From Zizania palustris (lineage: Eukaryota > Streptophyta > Magnoliopsida > Poales > Poaceae): a stretch of DNA of 64,000 bases. This document shows positions 46,139 to 57,704 of this stretch, piece by piece (position 1 is the stretch's first letter; every line of letters starts with the position of its first letter). Position numbers and translations under genes: made by a program. The stretch covers positions 64,772,642 through 64,836,641 of the forward strand of contig JAAALK010000283.1 of the NCBI GenBank assembly GCA_019279435.1, given 5' to 3'. The notes under the pieces were generated by a model. That model was given only the letters and a program-made list of their open reading frames with translations. It did not search any database and was not told where the DNA came from.

Positions 46139-46650
46139 TAGGGATGGCAACGGGGAGAATCCCCGGTGGGGAGGGGTCCCGTCCCCGTCCCCGCTAGTCA
46201 AAAAATTCCCCGTTCCCCATCCCCATCCCCGGCTTTGGGGATAGATTTTCCCCATCCCCACTCCCCGTTGGGGATTTGGGTACCCGTCGGGGAGAAAATC
46301 CCCGTTTAGGTATATATATACACACACATATATACATATACATATATATATATACAAATATATACATATACATACACACACATATATATATACATACATA
46401 TATACACACATACACATACATATACATACATATGTATATATATATAATATGGACGCACATTCAATTTTCGCGGGTATATTAACGGGGAACGGGGATGGGG
46501 AGTAGAGGAACGTCCCCGTCCCCGCTTCACCCGACGGGGATAGATTTTTCTCCGTTTGCCCCCCGCGGGGATGAGATTTCCCCATACCCGTCCCCTAATA
46601 GAGGAAATCCCCGTCGGGGATCGGGGAACGGGGCCCCATTGCCATCCCTA
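46139..46650. mobile_element. Non-autonomous hAT MITE, 512 bp, in RT
   Basis: The ends TAGGGATGGCAACGGGG and CCCCATTGCCATCCCTA are near-perfect inverted repeats. TCTCCAAG at 46131-46138 and 46651-46658 is a perfect 8-bp duplication. Subterminal regions are full of CCCCGTCGGGG/GGGGATGGGG words, and the centre (about 46310-46450) is a TATACA-type microsatellite. It has no coding capacity; removing it and one duplication restores RT colinearity. Confidence 0.95.
46310..46450. repeat. TATACA/TATA microsatellite inside the MITE
   Basis: Alternating TATACA, CACACA and TATATA units run for about 140 bp. Open frames across it on both strands (Ile/Tyr/Thr-rich) are by-products of the repeat. Confidence 0.85.
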
Positions 46651-47548
46651 TCTCCAAGATCGACCTACGGTCCGGTTATCATCAACTGAGGATTCGAGAG
46701 GAAGATATACCCAAGACGGCATTCACCTCTCGCTATGGACTTTATGAGTGCACCGTCATGTCCTTTGGATTGACCAACGCCCCGGCTTTCTTCATGAATA
46801 TGATGAATAAGGTGTTCATGGAATACTTGGACAAATTTATAGTGGTGTTTATAGATGACATCCTCATCTATTCCAAGGACAAAGAAGAGCATGAGACCCA
46901 CATCAGATTGACCTTAGGAAAACTAAGGGAACATCAGTTATATGCCAAGTACAGCAAGTGTAAATTTTGGACGGCGGAAGTAAAGTTCCTTGGACATATC
47001 ATCTCCGCACAAGGTATCACAGTAGATCTCGCCACCGTGGAAGCAGTTACTGATTGGTTGCCACCTACCAACGTATCAGAGATACGGAGTTTTCTTAGTT
47101 TGGCAGGATACTATCGGCGATTTATCGAGAACTTCTCCAAGATAGCCAAGCCTATGACCAAGTTGTTGCAAAAGGGAGAGAAGTTTGAATGGACTCCCGA
47201 ATGTCAAGAAAGTTTTCGCACCCTCAAGACCCGGCTGGTGTCAGCACCCATACTGACACTACCAGATATAAGGAAGGACTTCCATGTCTATTGTGACGCA
47301 TCTCGCCAGGGATTGTGATGTGTTCTTATGCAAGACGGGAAGGTTGTCTCCTACGCCTCTTGGCAACTGAGACCCCATGAGCTAAACTACCCTACACATG
47401 ACCTAGAGTTGGCCGCTATAGTGCACGCCCTGAAAATATGGAGGCACTATTTGGTCAGAAACCGTTGCGAAGTTTTTATGGGCCACAAGAGTTTGAAGTA
47501 TATCTTCACGCAGCCGGATCTCAACCTTAGGCAAGACGATGGTTAGAA

Positions 47549-49177
47549 TTGATAAAGGACTACAACCTAGGCATTCACTACCATCCCGGCAAAGCAAACA
47601 TGGTAGCTGATGCATTAAGTCGTAAAGGATATTGCACTGCCATCGTGATTCACGATCACGTGCCTTTGTTATATAACGAGATGGAAAAGTTAAATCTCGG
47701 GTTAACCACAGGAGCCTATCTAGCCACCCTGGAGACCCAACCGGTCCTGTTCGAGCAGATCCGTGAGGCTAAGTTAGAAGACCCGGACATGGCAGCTATT
47801 AAGAAAAACATGAGACAGGGCAAGGCCCCAGGATTTTCAGAGGACGAGAATATCACCATATGGTTCGGAACCAGGATCTGCGTACCCGATAAACCAGAGA
47901 TAAAGACCCTTATTCTAAGAGAGGCTCATGATACTCTGTACTCCATCCATCCTGGGAGTACAAAAATGTACCAGGATTTGAAGGAATGATATTGGTGGGT
48001 TAGCATGAAGAAGGAAATTGCTCAATTCGTCACAGAATGTGACACCTGCCGTTGAGTAAAGGTAGAACACCAGAGACCCGCAGGGCTATTACAGCCACTT
48101 AAAGTGCCTGAATGGAAATGGGAAGAGATCGGTATGGACTTCATCACCGGACTCCCAAAGACCCAACTTGGATATGATTCTATATGGGTAATCATTGATC
48201 GGCTAACAAAGGTAGCTCACTTCATAGCCGTCAAGACGACCTTCAGGGGCCCTGAACTAGCAGAGTTGTATATGGCCTGCATAGTATGCCTTCATGGAGT
48301 ACCCAAGAAGATAGTCTCCAATAGAGGGAGTCAGTTTACATCTCGGTTCTAGAAAAACATTCAAGAGGAAATGGGAACGAGACTAAACTTCAGCACAGCA
48401 TACCACCCTCAGATTGATGGACAGACTGAGAGGGTGAATCAGATATTAGAGGATATGCTCCGGGCATGTGTCCTAGATTTTGGAGGAACTTTGGACAAGA
48501 GTTTACCATACGCCGAGTTTTCGTACAACAACAGTTATCAAGCCAGCCTACAGATGTCCCCGTTCGAAGCTTTATATGGACATAAGTGCAGGACGCCTCT
48601 ACTTTAGGATCAAACCAGTGAATCCCAAGTGTTTGGAATAGACATCCTTCGGGAAGCTAAAGAGAAGGTACGGATTATCAGAGACCGACTCAAGACAGCC
48701 TAATCTCGATAGAAGAGCTATGCGGACAATCGTCGTCGAGATTTAGCCTTTGAATAGGGAGACCATGTCTACCTCCGAGTTACCCCTCTCCATGGCACAC
48801 AACTGTTTAACATGAGAGGAAAGTTGGCACCTCGATACGTTGGACCTTTTCCCATTGTTCAACATCAAGGCGACGTCGCTTATCAGTTAGAGCTACCACC
48901 CTCATTGGCTGGGGTACATGACGTGTTTCATGTGTCACAACTAAAGAAGTGTCTTCGAGTCCCAGCAGAGCAAGTAGACCTTCAGCAGTTGAACATTCAA
49001 GACGATCTGACCTATGTGGAAAAGCCCGTCAGAATCTTGGAAGTCAAAGAAAGGACCACCAGGAGTCGCGTCATCCGCTTCTGTAAAGTTCAGTGGAGCA
49101 ATCACCCCGTAGAGGAAGCTACATGGGAAAAAGAGGAAGAACTCAAAGCACAGCATCTAGAGCTATTCGAGGATTGA
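47549..49177 (+). pseudogene. Integrase with chromodomain of the Tekay element
   Basis: It starts in the RNase H/integrase linker (YHPGKANMVADALSRK). The HHCC finger is present (HDTLYSIHPGS, CDTC). The core has GMDFITGLP with the first Asp and HPQIDGQTERVNQ with the Glu. The middle catalytic Asp is Asn: VSNRGSQF (codon at 48320) where the family has VSDRGTQF. The C-terminus has GPFPI and HDVFHVSQLKKCL, then a chromodomain (PVRILEVKER, VQWSNHPVEEATWEKEEEL). Stops occur at 47987, 48053, 48350, 48605, 48701, 48710 and near 48757. Confidence 0.92.
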
Positions 49178-49203
49178 TCCGAATCTCAAGGACGAGATTC
49201 TCT

Positions 49204-49220
49204 GTAAGGGGATATAGGAT
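49204..49220 (+). other. Polypurine tract of the Tekay element
   Basis: GTAAGGGGATATAGGAT precedes the 3' LTR start TGTAACATCC at 49221. It closely matches the second polypurine tract at 9938-9955. Confidence 0.8.
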
Positions 49221-52200
49221 TGTAACATCCCAAGATTTAAAAATAAATAAAATAAAGGAAATACATTTTCAGGGAATTAAAGGAATTATTTAATTAAAGA
49301 AAACCCTAAAAGAGCCCTACTAAAGCCAAACAGAAGGAAATACTTTATATTTTAACTTGGAAAATTTATGAAGGAATCGAGAGGCCAAGATATAATTTTA
49401 GGAATTTTTACAAATTTTTACCAACAGTGATTCAACTCTTAAATAAATAAATGAATTACTGGAATTAATTTAATTCAGAAAAGCATTTTAATTCATGTTG
49501 GGCCGCAAACCTCCAATCTACCCCGGCCCAGCCCAGTCCAAGCCTGGAGTCACTGACATGCGGGGTTCGCCTATCGGCGCTCGCACCCCCTCTCTCCTCC
49601 CTGCACCCGCCTCTGCCTGGCCCACCCGTCAGCCTCGCTAACGCCTCCCTTCGCCACTGACAGCCTGGGCCCGTCTGTCGGCCCATTTCCTTTTTCGATC
49701 GCCGGCTGACAGGTGGAGCCTACCTATCAGATCCTTCATCTCCGTTGGAAGGGGATCTCTCCCCTTTCCTTTCCGGCGACCCCCTTTCCATTTCCCGCCA
49801 ACGACCGCCCCTATCCACCTGGGTCAACCTCGGACTCCCTTCCTACGACCCCGACGATCTCTTTCCCCCTTTAGCTGACGCGTGCCCACATATATGGAAG
49901 CTAGCCCACGAAAATGGAACCCTCACCGGAGAAGGAAGGAAACCTTCGGTTTCCTTCCGTTTGGCCGCCGCCGCCGACCCTATAAAGACCCTCTCGGCTC
50001 ACCGCACTTCGCCCACCCCTAAAGCCCTAGCCAGAGCACTCTAGAGCGCTGCTGCCGCTCTTTCGGCCTTTATCCCTACTTAACCTCTGGCCACCGCTCG
50101 CCACCGTCTCGGGCCTCCTCTGTCCACGCCGCCGCCACCTTCGTGACCGCCAGAGCCCGCCCATCCTCGGCCACGCCTTCCTTGGCCGTGAGGACCACCG
50201 GATCATCGTCGCCGTCAAGCACCCGAGACGCCTTCGCTGTCTACCCTCACCGCTGGTCGCTATCAGTCGTCCGCCGTCGCCATCTCTGGTACCATCGCAC
50301 TCCTCTCACTCCCCTCTTTCCATTTCCACCGAGAACTAGGCCCCTAGGCCCTCGCCGCCGTCGTCGCCGCTGCGCCCGAGCCCCGCCGTCGCCGGAGACG
50401 AAGGGTAAAGTACCCTTAGTGCACATGCCTTGCCAGATTTCATCCTGTCCGCACGATCGCGATCTGGATCTGGGCCGTCGATCTAACCTGAAAGGGTATC
50501 GAGGCCCCACAGCCGTCCGTTGCCACTTAAGCGATCCCGCCTCGCGCCTGGCCACCGGATCCAGATCCAACGGTCCAGATCGATCCAGTCCACGCGCATA
50601 GTAACCCAGTCCACCATGGGCCTGGCTCACCGTGGACCCGAGCCCATTTTCTGTTTAAAATAAAATCCAAAAAATTGTTTAAACTTTGAAAATTCATAAC
50701 TTTCTCATTTTAACTCCAAATTTCACCATTCAAATTTTGTAAAATTCCTCTTTTTATTCTCTACACATTAATGCCATAAAAACAGTATGTCCCTTTAGCC
50801 CAAAATATTCTTATTAAATAAATAAGTAAAAACCCCTTAGGGATAAATGGTTAATTCATAAAATAAATTAGGAAAAAACTTAAAATCTAATCTTTAATGT
50901 TTTTCAACATAACTTCAGAATAATAAAGTTTAAATCCACATATTTAAGATCATAAACTTGTATGTTTATACTTTGTGCTACTTTGATTGTTTATTGAATG
51001 TTTTATTTAATTTTTCCGTATCGAGAAGACTACGAGATCGTCGAGGAGCCGGAGTTTTACCCCGAGGTTCCACCTTCACCATTTGTTGAACAAGACAAGT
51101 CACAACCCCCATTTTGATCATTATTGAGCCCATGTTTTAATAAATTATCGCTATAACTCATAGGATAATATTGCATTAGTCTAATCTCAAGCCCTACGCT
51201 ATATTTATTAGATCCCCGTCCTTGTGTGTAAACCCAAGCCATGCTTATTGAGCCTACACTCCTTGTCACTCTACAATATTATATTAGCTAGTGTCCAATG
51301 TACCGACACAACTGCTATAGGATAAAAAGAATGAGTCGTAGATAGATGGATTCTACTATATAAATTTCCCCGTTATTCTCGTCTCTGGACTCTGTTGGAG
51401 TTGGATATGTTATAAGTATGGTGGATTCCGGGTGCAAGCTAGGGCATTGGTTGGTCGCACCCGGGGCACTATAACGATCGGTCCGCGGGATCTGTTGCAA
51501 AGCACTTCCGTACTAACTACAAGTCTAATGGGTAAGTCCTAACTGGAAGTATGGAACAATCCAACTCGATGCACCATAGTGGAGGGGGAAAGGGGCAACC
51601 TGCGGGTGACTTGTACCGACGTGGCTCAAGGGGGCTATGGTGTTGGCTCGATGCGTCGGGGCACCATATGAAACCCATAAGAGGGTGCTGTCAGGTCGAG
51701 GCGGACCATATGGAAGGTTTTGGCACGAGTTCCCGTGGTATGGGTCATCTCGTTACACTTTGGTGTATGGGATGAGTGCGTGCCTTGTGGGTACAGTGGT
51801 ACACCTCTGATCAGAGTTTTTAATCTTTTCAAAAAGTCGAGCCCACGGTCAAGGGCGGGTTGTGTGACTTCTCGCAGTTAGTTTACAATTGTTTGAATGG
51901 TTGAGTTATTCATGGCATGTAAGGACTGTTGAGCGAGGGTGGGCTGACTGTACCCCTCGAGTTAGAAGATGATGCATACACATGTTTACATTTCTGTATT
52001 AATAACTTGATCACATTTAATTGCTTTACAATTATGCTTTTCCGCAAAGTTAGCCATTATCTCCCTTGTTATTACTCTGCATTATATTTGCATCCGGTGA
52101 CTTGCTGAGTACGATTGTATTCACCCTCGTTGACTTACACCACCAGAGCTCGTCTACTACGAGGAGGATGAAGGTCTGGAGTAGCGACCCAGACAAGGTG

Positions 52201-52394
52201 AGACTGGAAGGAGGCGTTCATCTAGGACCCTTGTTTTATTAGTTTCTCTTCACTTTATTCACTTTTGTACTAATACGGTCTATGAACCGTGAATGCTTGT
52301 CATATTGTACGTGGGCGTGTGATGAACGTCTTGATTTATTGATTTTCTATGGAATTTCAATAAAGGTCCGGATTTATTAAATCTGGGCGTTACA
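49221..52394 (+). repeat. 3' LTR (3,174 bp) of the Tekay element
   Basis: It starts TGTAACATCC and ends GGGCGTTACA. A GC-rich section (49500-50640) includes TATAAAG at 49981, then an AT-rich section, then the 847 bp shared with the 5' LTR remnant. Frames in the GC-rich part overlap on both strands and look non-coding. Segments are also homologous to the inner LTR of the 12-kb element, in opposite orientation. Confidence 0.9.
49981..49987 (+). promoter_or_regulatory. TATA box in the Tekay LTR
   Basis: CCCTATAAAGACC is followed by CTCTCGGCTCACCGCACTTCG; the same downstream words follow the TATA-like box in the LTR at 15831. This conservation supports a real core promoter. Confidence 0.5.
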
Positions 52395-52588
52395 GCCAGC
52401 CTACGAAGCAGGCCGCTAAAAGGCCCCCGAGGCCCCATGCAGGTGGGCCTCCAGCACTTTAGGGCTTCGGCCTGTACCAGTAGTTGCATATTTTTGGCCC
52501 AAATTACCAAAATTAATATTTTGACAATCTTGGCCATTAATGCCATTTTTTGCTATCAACAATTTGTATCCGATCCGAATCATCCTTA

Positions 52589-53277
52589 GGGCATGTACAA
52601 TGATAACTTTGGAGTTGCCTTTAAGCTGAACATTTTGCAAAAAAACCATTTCGCAGCAATAAATGATGAGAGAGATGCAAATCGTCTCTTGGTGAAGAGA
52701 CAACAAGAGTTCGTGCTCCCATGCATATTTAAGTATCTATGAGTCATGATTACATATAACTATTAAATATTTTATAGACAATTAGAGCATGTACAACCCA
52801 TAGACAAGGTATTGTCTATAAGTTTTGCCACATCACGTATAGACAATTAAAAAGATAACTTCTACAATGGTTTGTTTGTTTGACTGTCTACAAACTATTT
52901 AATGCATACATGTAAACATCGATCAAATATGACAATATATATATACACAATTTTATTTATTTATTGTCCTTTATATATATTATTTTTAAAAAATAAAAAG
53001 GAGAAGAAAGTTGTGTGTTTGAGAGGATCGAACATTTAACTTCAAGGGTTAAATTTTATGTGCTATCCACTACACCAGCGCTTAGTGTTTAATAATTTTC
53101 TGACATTTTGCTTTTTGTTTTAAGCTGTGCACAGTATGTAGCACGGCGGACGCAGGAGCTTCGTCAGAACACGAGCTGAGGCGTCATTCTCTCTCATAAT
53201 TAATGCTTAGCCACGTCAGATTTTTTTGCTTCGTTGGCTTCTTACAGACGGCAAAAGCACGGTCGTTGTACATGTCC
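52589..53277. mobile_element. PIF/Harbinger-like MITE(s) with GGGCATGTACAA ends
   Basis: The left end GGGCATGTACAA and the right end TTGTACATGTCC are inverted repeats flanked by TTA (52586-52588 and 53278-53280). A second left-type end, TTA-GAGCATGTACAACC, occurs near 52785 with no second right end, suggesting a related copy nested in the first. No coding sequence. Confidence 0.65.
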
Positions 53278-53491
53278 TTAAATAGACAGCAAGTTATACT
53301 TATTAACTATTTAGCTGTTTGTTTTGTAAATTTCAAGAATTTACCGTTTTAGACGGCAGCCTGCAGGCGGCGCCGGCACAACACACAAGTACGGTGTGTG
53401 GCACAGCTGTCGACTGGCAGCAGGAATGTAGGATCGGTCTAGGCATCGGGAGGCGATCGGGCACTGCGCGCATGCGCCGCTGCGTTGCCAG

Positions 53492-55473
53492 TAGGGATGA
53501 AAGTGGTTCGGATAGTTTCCGACCGTATTCGGAAAAACGGATTCGGATTCGGATTTTTTGATTCGGATACGGATTTTTCGGATACGGATTCGGATTCGGA
53601 TATTTTTTTGGATACGGAAACGAATATGATCTGCCTGATATCCGTCGGATTCGGATACGGATTCGGATAATCCGGATAGTTCTTATCCGGATATCCGGCC
53701 CATTAAAAATGTAGGCCCAGTAACCACACTGCTAAAGCCCACAGGCCATGCTTGCACAAATGTTGACAGCCCATGAGGAGATTAGAAATTAAAAAAATAT
53801 TTTTTAAAAAATAACGTTTCAAAAAATAAAGAAGATTTTTTAAAAATATATATATTTATATAAATGGGATAATTTCTATAATTTTAAACAGAAAAAAAAT
53901 TAACCAATAAAATAAAAAGATTTTTTTAGTTCTTTCAATTTAAATTTTAGAAACATAATGAATTAACTAAAAATAGCAAATTGACATATAACAATATCGA
54001 ATTTTTTCATAAAATAATATATATTGTATTTTAATTATAGAAAAAGTTTAAACAAAAATTTAACTATTAATTTTTTTTAAACCTAACACATTCCTTCTTA
54101 ACATCCTAATTCTAATTTGTTACTCTCAAATCTCCATCTTTTTAACATCGTACATGAAAACTTTGTCAAAATAATTTTAAATTTTTATCACAGAATTTAT
54201 GTATCATATGATGATATCATGAGACGTCTCGTATTTTTTAGACTTCATTTGAATTTTTTAGAATTAAAATTTTATTAAGCTCTATATTGTCCATAGAGTG
54301 TCGTAATATTTTCAAAAAATAAATCTTTCAATTTAGTGGATACTGACTTAAAATAGACTCAAATGCATGAATATGATTTTTCTAGAATTCTTAGTTCATT
54401 ATTTCATGCACTTGTAGTTCAAATTTGACAAATTTCAATATAAATCAAAGAAACATACATAATGAATTAAAAATAGCAAACTTATGTATAAAAATGTGAA
54501 ATTTTTTTATAAGATTAGATATGATGTATTTTGATCATAGAAAAAAATTAAGTTTAAACGAAGATTTAACTATTGATTTGCTTTTAAACCTAACACATTC
54601 CTTCTTAACATTCTAATTCATTACTCTCAAATCTTCATCTTTCTTAACATCGTACATGAAAACTTTGTCAAAATAATTTTAAATTTTTATCACAACATCT
54701 ATGTATCATATGATGATACCATGAGACGTCTCGTATTTTTCAGACTTTATTTGAATTTTTTAGAATTAAAATTTCATTAAGCTCTATATTGTCCATCGAG
54801 TGTCGTAACATTTTTTTAAAACAATATCTTTCAATTTAGTGGATACTGACTTAAAATAGACTCAAATTCATGAATATGATTTTTTAGAATTTTTGGTTCA
54901 TTATTTCATGCACTTGTAGTTCAAATTTGATAAATTTCAATGTATATCAAAGAAAGATACATAATGAATTAAAAATAGCAAACTTATGCATAAAAATATG
55001 AAATTTTTTTATGAGATTATATATGTTGTATTTTGATATTAGAAAAAAATTCAACTTTAAACGAACATTTATATTTCAAATTTACAATTTTAAACTTTAT
55101 CTCTGTCACTCTAAAATAAGTAAATAGTCAACTTTGACTAAAACCCTATCAACCCTAATTTTTATTTCTCTCTCCTGGTCTCTCCTACTCCTGCCACCTC
55201 TCTCTCCCCGTTCGTGATGATTTATGTGATGTTAACTATTATTTGTCATTTGTGTATTGTGATCGTGAATAAATAAATAAATTATTGATATTCGGTAAGT
55301 ATTCGTAACCGTATTCGTATTCGATTCGTATCCGCTCCGTATTCGTATTCGATGATATCTGACTCCATATCCGTATCCGTATTATCCGAATCCGAATTCG
55401 AATCCGAAAAAATATATGAAAAAGGATATGATATTAGTGATATTCGTCCGTATCCGATCCGTTTTCACCCCTA
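53492..55473. mobile_element. Non-autonomous hAT element, 1,982 bp
   Basis: It starts TAGGGATGAAAGTGG and ends CCGTTTTCACCCCTA. GTTGCCAG at 53484-53491 and 55474-55481 is a perfect 8-bp duplication. Subterminal regions repeat GGATTCGGAT, GGATACGGAT and the complement ATCCGTATCCG. The AT-rich interior contains about three diverged units starting near 53955, 54465 and 54965 (TAAAAATAGCAAA, ACACATTCCTTCTTAACAT, GAGACGTCTCGTATTTTT). No transposase is encoded. Confidence 0.93.
53955..55080. repeat. Internal ~500-bp repeats of the hAT element
   Basis: Two nearly full units and one partial unit share the order TAAAAATAGCAAA, AAATTTTTTTATAA, GTATTTTGAT, AACCTAACACATTCCTTC, AACTTTGTCAAAATAATTTT and TTTAGTGGATACTGACTTAA. 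In reverse complement the same sequence forms 29899-30780 and reappears from 63390. Confidence 0.75.
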
Positions 55474-55639
55474 GTTGCCAGCGTTAGGACTTGGGGCGGA
55501 CGGTTACCTAGGAACAAAACAGATGAGAGCACTTTGCGCTAGGGTAGATTGCTGATCACTTAATATTGAATAATTGCTTACGTTGCATGTTGGTTGCTTG
55601 CCAAATCCTATTATTCCTATACATGTACACAACTAAGTA

Positions 55640-56781
55640 ACATATTGTTGGCATGCTTTTTGGTCACACACTGAAACACGCATGATTTGAGAGATTTGTT
55701 TGACTCCAGTATAGGTCCTACGTCTTAGAAAAGGGTTCGGGACGTGCCAGTCAGTTTGACCCTGCAACTGATAAGGGATCGGAAAGTACAGACGTTAGTA
55801 GCATAGCCGATCGGTTGGCCAGCCGATGACTGTAGCGTAAAAGATAAAACCGTGAAGCATCGCGTGATCGGCCAGACGGCCGATAGCCCGGATTAACCCA
55901 ATCGAACATGCGTGCCATTGGCCGATGGAGAAAACAGGACGTGCATATAGGTCGATGAGCACCCTTCAACGGTGAATATGATTCGAAGATAAATTAAAGA
56001 TAACCTATCAGTTTATACTCTGATAGAAATAAATAAAGCATGCCAAATAACAGATCTATATCACAGAAATCATCACAATAACTAGATCGGACCTAACCGA
56101 GACAGTAGCTAGTCACGATGATCTGAACAATATATCAATGAATCGGGAAAACTTTATTTAGATGAACAGTATACGACATGAAAAAGATACAACAACAAGA
56201 GATGTCAGACTTAATCGATGAAGCCTCAAGCTATCAAACCCAGATCACTTCAATCTAAGAAATCAAACCCAACTGATGTAGCCTTAGACTTAGCCAAATA
56301 CACTGAGAACAACCGACGACCGTGTTGTTTTACTATTCTCCTCAAGAGATCAGACCGAACTGATGTAGCTGTGAGGATACTAACCTAGTTAGCACGGAAG
56401 CCGGGGTGGCGGGACTCACCTCTTCGCCGGAGATCAAACTGATGCAGCCCAGCTCCGAGAGCCCGAGTCCCACCGGATAACCTTGGGGCATAAGGGTGGC
56501 AATGCTCCGATTGTATATTGAACGAGAGTTAAATTAAACCTAACCTAGGTGATACATATTTATAGTCCGTAGACTTGTCGTCCAAGTAACCTATCAACTG
56601 ATTTCAGATAGATCTGTAACCAACTCCTACCACTCTTATCTCCATCGGCCCTCTTCCCAGCCATGTAGTTGTTGCGGACGAGCTTCTTTGACTTTCTTTG
56701 ACCAAATCTTTCTTGACCATCTATTGTCCATGCAACAACTCATAGTGGACTCCTAGGCCTTACCAAATCTTAGCGTCAACA

Positions 56782-56782
<1 letters not shown>
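55640..56782 (-). repeat. LTR-like sequence, copy 1
   Basis: Homologous in order to 57570-57704 plus 60572-61406. On the minus strand it starts TGTTGACG and includes a TATA-like CTATAAATATG (about 56560-56570). Short motifs GATGTAGC and GATGCAGCC recur. Orientation and start fit an LTR, but no PBS, polypurine tract or coding domain was confirmed nearby. Confidence 0.45.
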
Positions 56783-56835
<53 letters not shown>

Positions 56836-56836
56836 C

Positions 56837-56868
<32 letters not shown>
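56782..56868. repeat. ATACAT/ATAT microsatellite
   Basis: A run of ATATATAC and ATACATAC units extends to TATATATTAG. The DNA after it up to 57283 has no recognisable gene. Confidence 0.88.
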
Positions 56869-56870
<2 letters not shown>

Positions 56871-57283
56871 TAGGGGGCTCACCTGAATGTGGGGCCGTGG
56901 CAGTGGCACCGGTGGTGTGGCCCCTTAGGGCCGGCCCTAGTGGAGGCTGAGAGTGAGTGAGTAGTGGCGTGGGAAAGCTTTTGAGATGAAAACAACTAAT
57001 GGAGTAATGTAATTTAAATGGGTTGTTGGATCAAATATATGAATGGATTATTGAACTGAACTTTAAATATATTATTAGTCATAATTTTAATTATGTTATT
57101 ACAATTTTAACTATATATTGTTTAGTTTTATATGGTATCTAAAGTGACATTATATTGTATTGCTATTTTTATCGTACTATATTGCTATTGATATTTGGCA
57201 TTTACTATTTATCTATTGATATTTTCCTTGGATCCTATATTTTCTATCGATGTGAGCCGATGCCTCACCTTACAAAATTTTAA

Positions 57284-57402
57284 GGGCTGGTTTGAGAGCC
57301 CATAATCCGGGTTCATTCTCTGGGGATGGGCCGGAATTTTAATTCAAAATCTCGATCCATCTCCAAGGAATTGATCGGGATTGTGGGCTTCCAAACGAGC
57401 CC
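57284..57402. mobile_element. Small MITE, 119 bp
   Basis: The ends GGGCTGGTTTGAGAGCCC and GGGCTTCCAAACGAGCCC are imperfect inverted repeats. Flanks TAA (57281-57283) and TGA (57403-57405) fit a PIF/Harbinger 3-bp duplication with one change. Confidence 0.7.
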
Positions 57403-57704
57403 TGAGCTTGTTTTTTCTAAATAATCACATACTAGTTGAGTGCTGCATTTTTTCTTTTTTATCACCACAACCGGCCACATGGTTGGAAATGTACTAAAAA
57501 AATGTACGCCCAGATTCTAGCCACTGCTAAGTCCAGGTATGTAGTGACATGAATGTGAAGGAAATTTATAAGTGTTCATGTCATGCGCAACAATTTATTT
57601 GTGTCGTTTTTGGTCATACGTGTGGCTTAAGAGATCTGCTTAACTCCAGTACAAGTCCTAAAAATTTTGGGTTCTAAACGTGTCAATCAGTTTGATCCTA
57701 TAAC

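Larger units (their letters stand above)
45985..47546 (+). pseudogene. Reverse transcriptase and RNase H of the Tekay element, interrupted by a MITE
   Basis: RT resumes directly after the Tat insertion (FIEKKEDKAKRMCVDYRALN) and is cut again by the MITE at 46139-46650. After it come DLRSGYHQLR, MSFGLTNAPAFF and the catalytic FIDDILIYSK, the thumb, and RNase H (VYCDASRQGL, THDLELAAIVHALK). Breaks: TAG at 46109-46111, TGA at 47318-47320 and a one-base loss near 47537 that shifts the frame into the next ORF. The catalytic DD pair is intact. Confidence 0.92.
30792..52394 (+). mobile_element. Decayed Tekay-lineage chromovirus (Ty3/gypsy), split by a Tat element and a MITE
   Basis: Order along the plus strand: truncated 5' LTR, Met PBS, ORF0, gag, protease, RT start, Tat-lineage insertion (34565-45984), RT, hAT MITE (46139-46650), rest of RT, RNase H, integrase, chromodomain, polypurine tract and a 3,174-bp 3' LTR. 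The C-terminal chromodomain places it in the chromoviruses; LTR start and general layout fit Tekay/Del. Many stops and one clear frameshift make it non-functional. The first ~245 bp of aligned 5' and 3' LTR differ at about eight sites by eye, more than the LTRs of the inserted Tat element, consistent with the nesting order. Confidence 0.88.

Noticed and set aside
46100..46585. 161-codon minus-strand ORF in the MITE
   Set aside because: It spans the MITE subterminal repeats and microsatellite; periodic Tyr/Ile/Cys content shows it is a by-product.
50143..50630. ORFs of 127-152 codons in the Tekay 3' LTR
   Set aside because: They overlap on opposite strands in the GC-rich LTR section and lack any motif.
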